From G963664115 sp965263045 (GTDB taxonomy: Bacteria > Acidobacteriota > Terriglobia > 20CM-2-55-15), in the NCBI GenBank assembly GCA_965263045.1, contig CBDHGK010000006.1, positions 1 to 64,000 of the forward strand: DNA of 64,000 nt, given 5' to 3'. Both the position numbers and the translations under genes were made by a program. Positions 24,693-33,729 of this stretch are shown piece after piece. The notes below the pieces were generated by a model. It was given only the letters and a program-made list of their open reading frames with translations. It searched no databases and had not been told where the DNA came from. Every line of letters starts with the position of its first letter. The first letter of the stretch is position 1.

Positions 24693-25690
24693 TGACGCCC
24701 GCGATGATGCTCCAGCTTGTCCCCACCATCCCGACCGATCCGGCCGCGGCTCCGGACCCCGCGACCGTTGTTTCCGGCATCATGGATCAGGTGATTCTTG
24801 CAGCCGCGCCGCAAGTCCACGCTGCGGGGCTTGACCTGTGGCGCGGTCTGGCCGCCATTCTGATTGTCTGGACCGGATTGCGGATCGCTTTTACCGGAGA
24901 CTTTCGTCCGTGGGACATTGTTCGAGTCGTCATCGCCCTCTGGTTTCCGTGGGCAATGCTCACCTTCTATCACGATCCGCTTCCCGGATCGACCCGCTCT
25001 TTTACAGAGGCCATCACTGACGGTGGGCAGTGGCTTCAGCTCATCTTGATTCAGAATACCGGCGAGGATTTCCTTGTCACATTCTCGCAGCTTTCTCAAA
25101 ATCTCTTCGCTCGCGCACAGTCGATGGAGCTGGGGACAGGGGGCGGGATAATGGACATGCTTATCAATGGCCTGACCGACCTCTCCTACCTGCTCATGTC
25201 CTTTATCCACACCATCATCTTCGAGCTATTTCTTTTGTTCATTCTCCTGTGCCTCGTCGTGATCTATGGCGTTTCAATGGCACAGGTTCTATGGGCACAG
25301 CTCGCCCTCGGGGTCCTGCTGATCCTTGGGCCGCTCTTCATTCCTTTCCTCCTGGTCGAGCCCCTCGCCTTCCTGTTCTGGGGATGGTTCAAGAGCATGT
25401 TCACCTACACCCTCTATGGCGCGATAGCAGCGGCGCTCATGCGGGTGTTCCTTGCGGCGAGTATCGGTTGGATGAATGCCATTGTGAATGGTCCACCGCC
25501 CGACACAAACATGCTCTGGCATAGCACCGCCTGGTTTTTAAGCATCGTGCCTCTCACCATTGCCGGGCTCCTGTCCTCACTCATGATCGGCCAGCTCGCC
25601 TCACAAATCACCGGCGGGGGCGCGGGCGGGGGAATCATGGGCATGATCGGCCAGGCCGGGCAGAGCCTTTCTAAATTCAAGGGAGTATAA
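24689..25690 (+). CDS. trbL: TrbL/VirB6 polytopic inner-membrane protein
   Basis: 333 residues, ATG overlapping the trbJ3 stop. Multiple transmembrane helices: about 47-65 (WRGLAAILIVWTGLRIAF), 75-95, 165-215 (SFIHTIIFELFLLFILLCLV), 222-250, 258-275 and 300-320. The central IYGVSMAQVLWAQLALGVLL region and FLLVEPLAFLFWGWFK are of TrbL/VirB6 type. It forms the inner-membrane part of the DNA channel. A Gly-rich hinge precedes the C-terminal GMIGQAGQSLSKF. Confidence 0.85.
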   Translation: MMTPAMMLQLVPTIPTDPAAAPDPATVVSGIMDQVILAAAPQVHAAGLDLWRGLAAILIVWTGLRIAFTGDFRPWDIVRVVIALWFPWAMLTFYHDPLPGSTRSFTEAITDGGQWLQLILIQNTGEDFLVTFSQLSQNLFARAQSMELGTGGGIMDMLINGLTDLSYLLMSFIHTIIFELFLLFILLCLVVIYGVSMAQVLWAQLALGVLLILGPLFIPFLLVEPLAFLFWGWFKSMFTYTLYGAIAAALMRVFLAASIGWMNAIVNGPPPDTNMLWHSTAWFLSIVPLTIAGLLSSLMIGQLASQITGGGAGGGIMGMIGQAGQSLSKFKGV

Positions 25691-25695
25691 ACGTC

Positions 25696-26373
25696 GTGGC
25701 AAAACCCAAAGACAACGCATCCAACGCCGGAAAACAATATGCCGAGATATGGGGCGAGACGATCCACTCGAACCGTCACCTGCGCGTGTTCACCATCGTC
25801 CTCGGCGTCTTGCTTTTATGCGTGACCATCGCCGTGGTGCGCCTGTCTTCGGTCGAGCCGCCGCGTCCGATTGTCGTTCGAGTGGATGAAGTCGGCCGGG
25901 CCGAAGCCCTGGCCTATGAGGCGGTCCAGGCCCAGGCCGATCCACGCGACCCCACCACCAAGTATTTTCTCAACCGCTTTCTCCATGACCATTTCGGCCG
26001 GCGGCGGCCGACGGTCCAGGAATACTGGCCGCGCAGCCTCCGTTTCCTCAGCACCGATCTGGCCAACGCGGCCTTCATCACCACCAACGAGGAAATTGCC
26101 ATGCTGGCCGCCGGCATCACCCTGGAAGAATTGCGCGTGGAAAATGTCATCCTCCGGATTCAGGCCAATCCGGCCGAGCCGCACGGGGCGGTCGCCGACT
26201 TTGTCCTTGTCCGCACCCAACAGGAGCGCGAGGTTTCCAGGGAACAATGGACCGCCACGATGCAGTTTGTTTTCATGCCGGTCATACCGGCCGACCTGGT
26301 CATTTTTAACCCGATGGGCATTCAGGTTACATACCTCGAAACCGATAGAGCCCTTATCACCGAGACGCCATGA
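25696..26373 (+). CDS. trbF: TrbF/VirB8 T4SS assembly protein
   Basis: 225 residues, GTG start at 25696, six bases after trbL. Cytoplasmic start, one transmembrane helix (about 33-52: TIVLGVLLLCVTIAVVRL), then a periplasmic VirB8/TrbF domain with IVVRVDEVGRAEAL, KYFLNRFLHDHFGRR, and NPMGIQVTYLETDRAL at the end. It nucleates assembly of the channel. It overlaps the next gene by four bases. Confidence 0.88.
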   Translation: MAKPKDNASNAGKQYAEIWGETIHSNRHLRVFTIVLGVLLLCVTIAVVRLSSVEPPRPIVVRVDEVGRAEALAYEAVQAQADPRDPTTKYFLNRFLHDHFGRRRPTVQEYWPRSLRFLSTDLANAAFITTNEEIAMLAAGITLEELRVENVILRIQANPAEPHGAVADFVLVRTQQEREVSREQWTATMQFVFMPVIPADLVIFNPMGIQVTYLETDRALITETP

Positions 26374-27338
26374 TTGCTCATCTGCGTGGCCGGGAAGAAG
26401 CACTCAAACCGTTCGGGTGGAGCCAGGAAGACACCGAGTGGGTTGCGATGGTCTGCCTCAACAGCGGCATGTTCACCCGCACGCAATACGCCGATTATTT
26501 CAACACTCATCCTGTCCGCGCGCACCGCTTCGTTCAGAGCCTCGTGGACCTGAGACTTGCCGTGGACGAGGCCATTCCCGTCATCAGCACCAGGAACCGC
26601 ACGCGCGTCTGCCGGATCACCCACAAGAGCATCTACCGGGAGCTGGGGGTTCCCAACATCCGGCACAGAAGAAACGCCGGCCTGTCCGTCTATCTCCGGC
26701 GGCTCCTGTCGCTCGATTACGTTATCGAGCGCCCGGACCTCGAATGGCTCCCGACCGAGGATGAGAAGGTTCGGTTCTGTACGCATTACGGCGTGTCGCA
26801 CAATCGGCTGCCGCATCGGATTTACGGCGGTGCGGCCGGGTGCGTCGCCCGGTATTTCCACCTGAAATTGCCCTTTGCGGCCGGGCCGACCTGCACGTTT
26901 GTCTATGTCGATCCTGGGAACGACACCGCCACCGAAATGCGGTATTGGGGCCAGACGCATGAGCATCTTTGGGCGGGATTGCGGCACCGCGGGATCACGA
27001 TTCATGTGGCCGCAATCGGCGTCACCCCTGACGCCGACAAACGCGCCCGGGACGTGTTGGACGGATGGGCGCGGGATCGGGATGGTATCCGGGCCGGGGA
27101 CTACCGGGAGGCGGAATTACGGGAGGAACTCGACGCGCTTTCCCGGGGCATCGATACCTTCGATTCCAAGATTTTCGCGCGCTACGGGGGCCAGCCGAAC
27201 ACCGTGCGGCGCTGGCAAGAGTTGAAGGACATGCTGGCAAAACCTTTGCCCTACAACATCCGGATTGACACGTTCGAGATATGGCGGTCCCGTCGGATTT
27301 ATCCGGAGGGTGTGGACCTCTACGAGATTCCGGAATGA
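26370..27338 (+). CDS. Unknown transfer-cluster protein, possible replication-relaxation-like
   Basis: 322 residues, ATG overlapping the trbF stop. The N-terminus reads like a winged-helix module (WVAMVCLNSGMFTRTQYADY, AHRFVQSLVDLRLAV, CRITHKSIYRELGV). The centre (HLKLPFAAGPTCTFVYVDPG) and GITIHVAAIGVTPDADKRAR may be a nuclease-like or Rossmann-type domain. Its location between trbF and traG implies a transfer or regulatory role. Replication-relaxation proteins share this general order, but the assignment is a guess. Confidence 0.6.
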   Translation: MIAHLRGREEALKPFGWSQEDTEWVAMVCLNSGMFTRTQYADYFNTHPVRAHRFVQSLVDLRLAVDEAIPVISTRNRTRVCRITHKSIYRELGVPNIRHRRNAGLSVYLRRLLSLDYVIERPDLEWLPTEDEKVRFCTHYGVSHNRLPHRIYGGAAGCVARYFHLKLPFAAGPTCTFVYVDPGNDTATEMRYWGQTHEHLWAGLRHRGITIHVAAIGVTPDADKRARDVLDGWARDRDGIRAGDYREAELREELDALSRGIDTFDSKIFARYGGQPNTVRRWQELKDMLAKPLPYNIRIDTFEIWRSRRIYPEGVDLYEIPE

Positions 27339-27734
27339 GATCGGCGGATGACTCATTTTCTGAGCGGGTATGGGCGTCTTTTGGAGCGAAAAACCGGGTG
27401 GCGGTCTCTCGGAAATTGGGCCTTCAAGTTACGGCCACGGTGCCGCACGGGAGTGTAATTTGAAACGGGGGGTCCCATTACACAAGCAAATTACAAGTTT
27501 TGTGCCACCTATCATTTGTATTTACTTGTCGTTAAGTCAAATTACACGCCCTTTTGAGCGCCGATCCAGAGGGGGGGAGAGTGGCGGGAGCGACCCCGCC
27601 TTTTGTTGGCTTGTGCGTCCCTGTACCCCCGTTTCAATTTACATCACGGGGGCACATGGACGCCCCCCGGTGGGGGTCGCTCCCGCCACAATGATCCTTG
27701 CAGGAAGGCTTGAAGTCTGGAGAGGTAAAGGCCT
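27339..27734. promoter_or_regulatory. Intergenic region with two perfect inverted repeats upstream of traG
   Basis: No convincing gene. GTGTAATTTGA (27453-27463) pairs with TCAAATTACAC (27537-27547), enclosing an AT-rich 73-bp segment with further TTACA-type words. GTGGCGGGAGCGACCCC (27581-27597) pairs with GGGGTCGCTCCCGCCAC (27673-27689), a perfect 17-bp stem with a 75-base loop. The first could be an operator or promoter region and the second an attenuator, terminator or small mobile palindrome. Confidence 0.5.
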
Positions 27735-29771
27735 ATGAAATTGAGACATATTTTCTTATCTGTCCTCGCGGTTTCTGCCTCGATCGCCCGGTATATTTCG
27801 AGTCCGTTTCCGACCGGATCGGAGAACCCGGTTGTCGCTCTGATGGCTCTCGATGCGCCGGCGCTTCTGTGGCTGGCACATGGCTGGTATGCCCTCATGC
27901 CCGGGGTCGCCGTGTTCATCGGCGGCACGCTCTTTTCCGGCGTATGGCATGTCTGGTTCGAGGCGGCACCGCGCATGAAACAGGGCAAGGGCGGGCTGCC
28001 TCCGTGGCCGATTGCCCCATCCGACGAGAAACCGGCCATCGTCATCGGGGAAACGCATCACCCCATCGAGGCGCGGGAGGTTCCCAACCCGGATTGGCTC
28101 GTGATCCCGGAGCGCGGCCTCTACACCGGAGTCGCCATCTTCGGGGCGGTCGGCTCGGGTAAGACCTCGGCTTGCATGCACCCGTTTGCCCGGCAATTGC
28201 TTGGCTGGCAAGCCTGGAATCCGGAGCGCCGGGCCGCCGCGCTGATCCTCGAAGTGAAGGGCGACTTCTGCTACGACATCCGCGAGATTCTGAAAGCAGC
28301 GAAACGTGAAGAGGACTACATGGAGATCGGCATGGACGGGAAATATCAGTGGAACCCCCTGGCCGCGCACTGGCTCGATTCCTACTCCCTGGCCTATACC
28401 GTGTCCTCGCTTCTGAATCAGTTGTTCGGGAAGGGGAAGGATCCGTTCTGGCAACAGGCTTACACGAATCTGGTGAAGTGGATTATCGAGCTGTACCGGA
28501 TCTTTCCCGACCGTTGGGTGACCCTCCGGGATGTCTACCTGTGCGCGATCGACCCCGAACTGTTCAAGCAAAAGCTCGATGAAGCCAAGGGTGTCGTGAA
28601 GAGTCAGAAGAACGGGGCCATCGTCATTTCGGCCAAGGATCTCGATAAGCGGAGGGCCGACTTGGGCGGGGTGCCCTGGACCATATTTTCTGGCGGGGAA
28701 CGCCAGACCCCGTGGACGGCCGAGCTCGCGAAATGGTTGCAACGGGAGGGCGTGACCTGCCGTGTCGCCCCTGTGGCGGGTCACACCGACACGGACCGTT
28801 TAAAGGCGCGGTACGAAAGCGTTAAGACGTGGTACGAGAAGGATTGGATGCAGATGGATCCGAAGTTGAGAACCTCGTGTGTCGAGGGGATTTCCAGTTT
28901 CCTGTCTCTGTTCGACATGGAGGACGTCGCCGACATTTTCTGTCCCAAGGCACCCGCCCTGCCGCAGGGCGCCGAAGGCGAAGATGCCGGGAACGGTGAC
29001 AGTCGCCCACCGGTCGGGAAGGCCCGGATGCGGCGGCACCTTCCACCCCTGGACGAGTTGATCGAGAGCGGAAAAGTCCTCGCCCTCAACATGCCCGCCG
29101 GATCGAATCCGGCGCTGGCCCGTGCCATAGGCGTGTTCCTAAAAAACGCCTGGCTCCAGACCCTGCTCCGGCGGCCGGCACAGATGAAAGCGGACCCTGG
29201 GCGTTACTTCCGGCCCGCCGTTTTCATTTGCGACGAATATCAGTCGTTCGCCTCAGTCGGCGAGGAGGACCCCTCTGGAGACGAGAAGGCGTTTGCCCTC
29301 ACCCGGCAATGCCGTGTCATCCCCATCGTCGCCACCCAATCCATATCCTCGCTCCGATCCGTCCTGGGCACCTCCGAGGCGTGGCGGGCACTCTTGCAGA
29401 CCCTGCGCACCCGGATCTTCCTCTCCCTCAGCGACGACGCCAGCGCCGAGATCGCCTCGAAACTCTGCGGCCAGGTGGCCAAGATCAAGCCGAGCTGGAC
29501 CGTCACCGAATCCGCACAACAGGCTCAGGTGTCCCTGCTCTCTGGAAAGGCCGGTGGCACCAAGGGCTCAGTAGGCACGAGTAAATCATTCCGGGAACAG
29601 CGGGAGGCTTTGTTTCAGCCGAGGGAGTTTGGCTTGCTTCCCAATTGCCAGGCAATTTGCCTGCCCTATGACGGCACAAACGCGGCCAGCGCCGTCCGCG
29701 TTTATCTCAAGCCGTACTACCTTCCGGTCGACACGCCCTACTGGAGGGCGGTCGAGCAGGGGAAGATATGA
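27735..29771 (+). CDS. traG: TraG/VirD4-type coupling protein
   Basis: 678 residues. N-terminal membrane region with hydrophobic segments (about 5-20 and 35-75), Walker A GAVGSGKTS at about 136-144, LEVKGDFCYDI, Walker B FICDEYQSF at about 496-504, then QSISSLRSVLG and the C-terminal GLLPNCQAICLPYDG. T4CPs recruit the relaxosome and pump DNA into the channel. It overlaps trbB by four bases. It lies after the inverted-repeat region, so it may have its own promoter. Confidence 0.92.
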   Translation: MKLRHIFLSVLAVSASIARYISSPFPTGSENPVVALMALDAPALLWLAHGWYALMPGVAVFIGGTLFSGVWHVWFEAAPRMKQGKGGLPPWPIAPSDEKPAIVIGETHHPIEAREVPNPDWLVIPERGLYTGVAIFGAVGSGKTSACMHPFARQLLGWQAWNPERRAAALILEVKGDFCYDIREILKAAKREEDYMEIGMDGKYQWNPLAAHWLDSYSLAYTVSSLLNQLFGKGKDPFWQQAYTNLVKWIIELYRIFPDRWVTLRDVYLCAIDPELFKQKLDEAKGVVKSQKNGAIVISAKDLDKRRADLGGVPWTIFSGGERQTPWTAELAKWLQREGVTCRVAPVAGHTDTDRLKARYESVKTWYEKDWMQMDPKLRTSCVEGISSFLSLFDMEDVADIFCPKAPALPQGAEGEDAGNGDSRPPVGKARMRRHLPPLDELIESGKVLALNMPAGSNPALARAIGVFLKNAWLQTLLRRPAQMKADPGRYFRPAVFICDEYQSFASVGEEDPSGDEKAFALTRQCRVIPIVATQSISSLRSVLGTSEAWRALLQTLRTRIFLSLSDDASAEIASKLCGQVAKIKPSWTVTESAQQAQVSLLSGKAGGTKGSVGTSKSFREQREALFQPREFGLLPNCQAICLPYDGTNAASAVRVYLKPYYLPVDTPYWRAVEQGKI

Positions 29772-30751
29772 GCGCCACCCGAGGCATGGACTACCTGCGT
29801 CCGTTCTTGCCGGGTCTGGAATCGGTCCTCGAAGACGAGGACGTCAGCGAGATCATGATTAACGGTCCCGGAAACGTCTGGGTTGAAAGCCGGGGGGAAA
29901 TCCGGCAGCAGCCAGCCCCCGCCCTCGATGAGGCCGCGCTGGAGCGGGCGGCCATTCAGATTGCGCGGCCTCTCGGCCTCGATCCGGCCAGCTCCCCGAT
30001 CCTCGATGCCCGCCTCGACGATGGCTCCCGCGTGGCGATCTGTGTCCCCCCGGCCGCGCCCCACGTCGCCATCACCATCCGGCGCTTCGGCAAGCGGAGC
30101 TATTCGCCCGAGGATCTCGTGCGCTTCGGCTCACTGCCACAAGAAGTGCTGGATGAGGCGCGCGCCGCGCTCCTGGGGCGGCGAAACATCCTGGTGTCGG
30201 GCGGGACCGGCTCGGGTAAGACCACGCTCCTCAATGCCCTGGTCGAGTTGCTCCCCGCCGACGACCGCATTGTTTCCATCGAGGACACCTTGGAGCTCCG
30301 GATCGACCGGAAAAACTGTGTCCGCTTCGAGGCTCGGGGCATTGACGGCGGATCGGTGACGATCCGGGACCTCGTGCGCCATGCCTTGCGCCATCGGCCC
30401 GACCACATTGTTGTCGGGGAGGTCCGGGGCGGCGAGGCCGCCGATCTCTTGCAGGCGCTCAACACCGGGCACGGTGGCAGTCTGACGACGATCCACGCCA
30501 ACAACGCCGAGTCCGCCCTGTCCCGGCTGGCGACTTGCGCCATGCAAGGCGAGACGGACTTGCCGTGGGAAGTCACCTGTAGGGGCGTCGTGGACGGGAT
30601 CTCCATGGTGATTCACATGACGCGGCGCGAGGGGAGGCGGTACGTCGAAGAAGCCCTCCACGTGGGCGATTACGACGCCGCAAAGCGGCGCTGGCACTAC
30701 AGGCCCGTGGCGTTCGCCGACCCCCAACTCAAACTGGCGCAGGTGCGGTGA
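29768..30751 (+). CDS. trbB: TrbB/VirB11 secretion ATPase
   Basis: 327 residues. N-terminal domain (FLPGLESVLEDEDVSEIMIN), Walker A GGTGSGKTT at about 144-152, Asp box SIEDTLEL, Walker B region HIVVGEVRGGEAADLLQALN and His box TGHGGSLTTIHAN. It is a hexameric cytoplasmic ATPase that switches VirB4/VirD4 between pilus building and DNA export. trbB is usually first in IncP trb operons; here it is last, so the cluster is rearranged. Confidence 0.94.
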   Translation: MSATRGMDYLRPFLPGLESVLEDEDVSEIMINGPGNVWVESRGEIRQQPAPALDEAALERAAIQIARPLGLDPASSPILDARLDDGSRVAICVPPAAPHVAITIRRFGKRSYSPEDLVRFGSLPQEVLDEARAALLGRRNILVSGGTGSGKTTLLNALVELLPADDRIVSIEDTLELRIDRKNCVRFEARGIDGGSVTIRDLVRHALRHRPDHIVVGEVRGGEAADLLQALNTGHGGSLTTIHANNAESALSRLATCAMQGETDLPWEVTCRGVVDGISMVIHMTRREGRRYVEEALHVGDYDAAKRRWHYRPVAFADPQLKLAQVR

Positions 30752-30837
30752 TGCCCGACATCGCTGCCAGGACGATGAGACAGAGGCGGGCCAGGATTGT
30801 CAGGACGATGTTTCTGCTGGTTCGTGGATACAACGCG

Positions 30838-30857
30838 GTTAAGAATTTCTGCTTAAC
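30838..30857. promoter_or_regulatory. Inverted repeat upstream of repA (possible autoregulatory operator)
   Basis: GTTAAG (30838-30843) and CTTAAC (30852-30857) form a perfect inverted repeat 35 bases upstream of the likely repA start. The half-site resembles the GTTAAC beginning of the downstream iterons, as in plasmids where the Rep protein binds an inverted half-iteron at its own promoter. Confidence 0.45.
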
Positions 30858-30891
30858 GGCCCCGATCTGGCCGGTAAAATATGATAAGGAT

Positions 30892-31821
30892 ATGGAGCCT
30901 TGCGAGGACATGAACGATAAATCAAAACCTGCATTCTCTCTGGTGACGCCTCAGGCGCGTTACCACTACACCCGCTTAGATCAGATCGACCGGCTTATCG
31001 AGGCCGGGGAGTCGGATTCGGACATCGGTTACATGGGGCGGCTGATGGCACTATGCAACTTACCCCGCACCAACCCCGGCAAAAGGCATCAATACAGTCG
31101 CGTCAACGGCCCCTTCAAGTTGGTCATGCTCGCGGGAGCCGACACCAAGCTCCCGTACGGTCACATACCGCGCTTATTGCTCGCCTGGGTGTGCACAGAA
31201 GCGGTACGGACCCAAAGCTGTACTTTGCACCTTGGGAAATCGCTTTCCAGCTTTATGAGGCGCGTAGGCATAGATCCGGCTGGGGCGTCGTATGCCCGAG
31301 TCCGCAATCAGATGATGCGATTGTTCGCTTGCAGCATCGTCCTCGTCTACAGAGACAAGCACGGTGAGTCACGGATAAACACCTACTTTGCCGACCGGAC
31401 GGATTTCTGGTGGAACGAGCGCAAACCGGGCCAGGACCAGAACACAATCGAACTAAGCGAGAATTTTTTTAACGAGATCATCAATCATCCGGTACCGCTG
31501 GACATGAACATCCTGAAGGCACTTTCCCGGTGTTCTCTCGGGCTCGACCTGTACCTGTGGCTCAACTACCGGACGTTTGCCCTGGATCGTCCGGTGAGGG
31601 TTTCTTGGAAGCAGTTATACCGGCAGTTCGGACTACACCCTAACATGGCGGGAGACAGGGACACCGTCAACGATTTTCGTAAGAATGCAGTCCGGGAACT
31701 GAAAAAGATCAAAGTTGCGTGGCCCGGCCTCGACTACGCCACTCCCAGGGGCGCAATCGAATTGTTTCCCACAACAACCCCATCCGTCCCTCCACGCTCG
31801 CTTCACCTGCTCTCCCGCTAA
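30892..31821 (+). CDS. repA: Plasmid replication initiator, RepA_C-like
   Basis: 309 residues from ATG 30892 (AAGGA 5 bases upstream); ATG 30910 is an alternative and the frame is open back to 30748. The order of segments (YHYTRLDQIDRLI, LGKSLSSFMRRVGIDPAG, LFACSIVLVYRD, SRCSLGLDLYLWLNYRTF, VSWKQLYRQFGLHP and VRELKKIKVAWPGLDY) resembles RepA_C-family initiators of theta-replicating plasmids. It would bind the iterons immediately downstream. GC content drops from here, marking the replicon core. Confidence 0.75.
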   Translation: MEPCEDMNDKSKPAFSLVTPQARYHYTRLDQIDRLIEAGESDSDIGYMGRLMALCNLPRTNPGKRHQYSRVNGPFKLVMLAGADTKLPYGHIPRLLLAWVCTEAVRTQSCTLHLGKSLSSFMRRVGIDPAGASYARVRNQMMRLFACSIVLVYRDKHGESRINTYFADRTDFWWNERKPGQDQNTIELSENFFNEIINHPVPLDMNILKALSRCSLGLDLYLWLNYRTFALDRPVRVSWKQLYRQFGLHPNMAGDRDTVNDFRKNAVRELKKIKVAWPGLDYATPRGAIELFPTTTPSVPPRSLHLLSR

Positions 31822-31874
31822 CCCGTCCATATGCAGGTTTTTCCACAACTTGCCGTTTTTTCAATGGAATTTCC

Positions 31875-31962
31875 GTTAACTAACCGCCCCATAATACAAA
31901 GAAGGAAAGTTAACAAACCACCCCATAACCCGGCCAATAAAGTTAACAAACCACCCCATAAC
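31875..31962. repeat. oriV: Three iterons, probable origin of vegetative replication
   Basis: GTTAACTAACCGCCCCATAA (31875), and GTTAACAAACCACCCCATAA at 31909 and 31942, each extended by one base; spacing 34 and 33 bases. Copies 2 and 3 are identical and copy 1 differs at a few positions. They start 53 bases after the repA stop and are followed by an AT-rich segment (31963-32045) suited to strand opening. This is a classic Rep/iteron arrangement. Confidence 0.75.
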
Positions 31963-32279
31963 ATCTTTAATTACAAGTATTAAGAACAAGTAGTAGTCAG
32001 GACATGTATTAGGTACGGCGGATTTGTGGGAAAGATCAAATTTGAGTAAGAATGGACTCGACAAATCAGTTTCAGTGCCCGGCCGTCGTGCGCCATTCTA
32101 GCCCCACAACCGCAGCATGCACAGTCCAAAAAAGTACTTCACCGCTTCAGTGCCACGCCGGAGCTTCAGGGTTGCGACGGTACTGGCTACGCCCCATCGG
32201 CGACGCATAAGACAGGCGATCCGAGAATAGAAAAATCCCCCGCGAAGTTTCAGGAGCCTTTTGTGGCAGGTATTTCTTT
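31963..32279. other. AT-rich origin flank without a gene
   Basis: Continues from the iterons; 31963-32045 is markedly AT-rich. No open frame of convincing composition. The stretch 32225-32275 (AAAAATCCCCCGCGAAGTT) could hold a terminator for the minus-strand gene at 32280 but no clean stem is seen. Confidence 0.4.
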
Positions 32280-32561
32280 TTAGGCCAATCCGAACAATTC
32301 TCGGTCTTCCGGCTTCGACAGGAAGTCATCGAGATCCTGCAGCATAGTCTCTTTTGCGTCAGAGTCAGAATTGAATTTCTGCATCATGCAGCGACCCACC
32401 AGTTCCGCACGGCGTTCATTCCGCTTGCGCTCTTCCTCCCGGAGCTGTTTCTTGACGGCACGGAGTTTTTGTTTGAGCGCATCCTGCTCCTTCTTCTGCT
32501 GATCAAGCAGCTTCTTTTCCTCCGCCAAAAGTTCAAGCAGTTGCTTATCGGTATTCGGCAT
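32280..32561 (-). CDS. Small coiled-coil protein, MobC/TraD-like
   Basis: 93 residues. A highly charged coiled coil (LLAEEKKLLDQQKKEQDALK to about residue 50) is followed by RRAELVGRCMM and a C-terminal FLSKPEDRELFGL motif. Small relaxosome proteins of the MobC/TraD type have this plan (basic helix, then a terminal R/D-x-R-x-LFGL-like end). It is divergent from repA. The role as relaxosome accessory is inferred from that resemblance and from the mobA gene elsewhere in the window. Confidence 0.5.
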   Translation of the reverse strand: MPNTDKQLLELLAEEKKLLDQQKKEQDALKQKLRAVKKQLREEERKRNERRAELVGRCMMQKFNSDSDAKETMLQDLDDFLSKPEDRELFGLA

Positions 32562-33459
32562 TTCTTCTCCTTGAGTTTGTTCCAGAACAGGGGCCTGGAA
32601 TCATTATCCTCCAACCTTGATTGCCTGCCGATTCCCTTCCTTTAATCAGCCTATTCCCATCATCGCCCAGTTTGGATTCGGACAATGATCGGGTTCCTCA
32701 GAAGCTTCATTCCGGCCCGCCCAGCAGCCCCACAATCCACCGTCCCACTGGCACCAGCCCAAGACTCTCCGCCCGCGTCTGTGGCGGCCGACTCCACACG
32801 CACAGTCGTTGGTACCCGCTTGAACTTCCGGCGTTCGGCCAGCGCCGGACGCGAGTCCAACGCGACCGTCTTCAGTTCCCTCTCGCTATGATTCCTTGCC
32901 CCCGGATCGACTCATTCTCCAGAAGCATGGAGGCAGAATCAAAACCCGTCCGCGAGTGCTGTTAGATCCCCCAACCGATTGCAAGCGTCGTGCTTCGGAT
33001 GGATTCGAGATGATAGTACGGACCCAGGAATCGGCGCAGGAACCCAAGGGCTTCTGGCGGCTCTGTTCACTGCCGCGCAGCCATCCCTGCCATCGCCAAG
33101 AGTACGGCCGCACCCACGGTCTCTGGATCGCCGCTTCGGGCAGTTCGTGGTGTCGGCAAGCGGCCGGTGCGATCGCTCCGGTTTCCCGTTGTTCGCTCTG
33201 ACGGGCCGGCGATCCACCGCGCCGAATGTTGTCTCGCCATTTTCCCCTTGCCTTGGCTTGTTACGGCGGGGACCGGCGCAGGGGCCGCGGCCAGACCGCC
33301 ACACTCGCCCTGGGGGCGTCTGTCACGGCCCCTGCTCTTGGGCCGGTGATTCCCCACCTTCCTGCACTCGGCGACGTACCTCCTGGGCGGGTTTGTCCGG
33401 TGCCGCCTGTTCAGTGAGCGACACACGCTCCAAACCCTTAAACCAGGAGGATTCAATCA
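32562..33459. other. Intergenic stretch without a recognisable gene
   Basis: About 900 bases with several short frames on both strands, none with a recognisable product or a good ribosome binding site. The composition is GC-rich and may represent decayed coding DNA. The last 25 bases (AACCAGGAGGATT) hold the ribosome binding site of the next gene. Confidence 0.5.
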
Positions 33460-33729
33460 ATGGCTATCCACAACAACTCAAAACCCGCAGCGGAACTCAG
33501 GATCGGAACCGTCAAGGCGACCGTTTGGGAAAACGAGGTCGGCGGGATCACCCATCACAACGTCACCTTTTCGCGGATCTACCCCGAGGGGGGCCAGTGG
33601 AAGACCACGCAGATCTTCCGTTTCGTCAACCTGCTCTCCGTTGCCAAGCTCGCCGATCAGGCGCACACGCTCATCGCCGAGCGCAAAGCCGAGGCGGCCC
33701 AGGCGGCTGGCGATAACGAAGCCAGCTAA
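33460..33729 (+). CDS. Small conserved plasmid protein (paralogue of 13649-13915)
   Basis: 89 residues; ATG 33460 preceded by CAGGAGG. It shares RIGTVKATVW, VTFSRIYPEGGQWKTTQIF and the LAKLADQAHTLI-like end with the protein at 13649. Two copies on one element, one beside ardC and one near the replicon, suggest a duplicated establishment or regulatory gene. The function is unknown. A GC-rich stem (CGCCG/CGGCG near 33730) followed by a T run at 33765 may terminate it. Confidence 0.75.
   Translation: MAIHNNSKPAAELRIGTVKATVWENEVGGITHHNVTFSRIYPEGGQWKTTQIFRFVNLLSVAKLADQAHTLIAERKAEAAQAAGDNEAS

Noticed and set aside
32979..33716. 245-codon plus-strand open frame
   Set aside because: Its 3' half is an out-of-frame copy of the well-supported 33460 gene and its 5' half lacks protein character.
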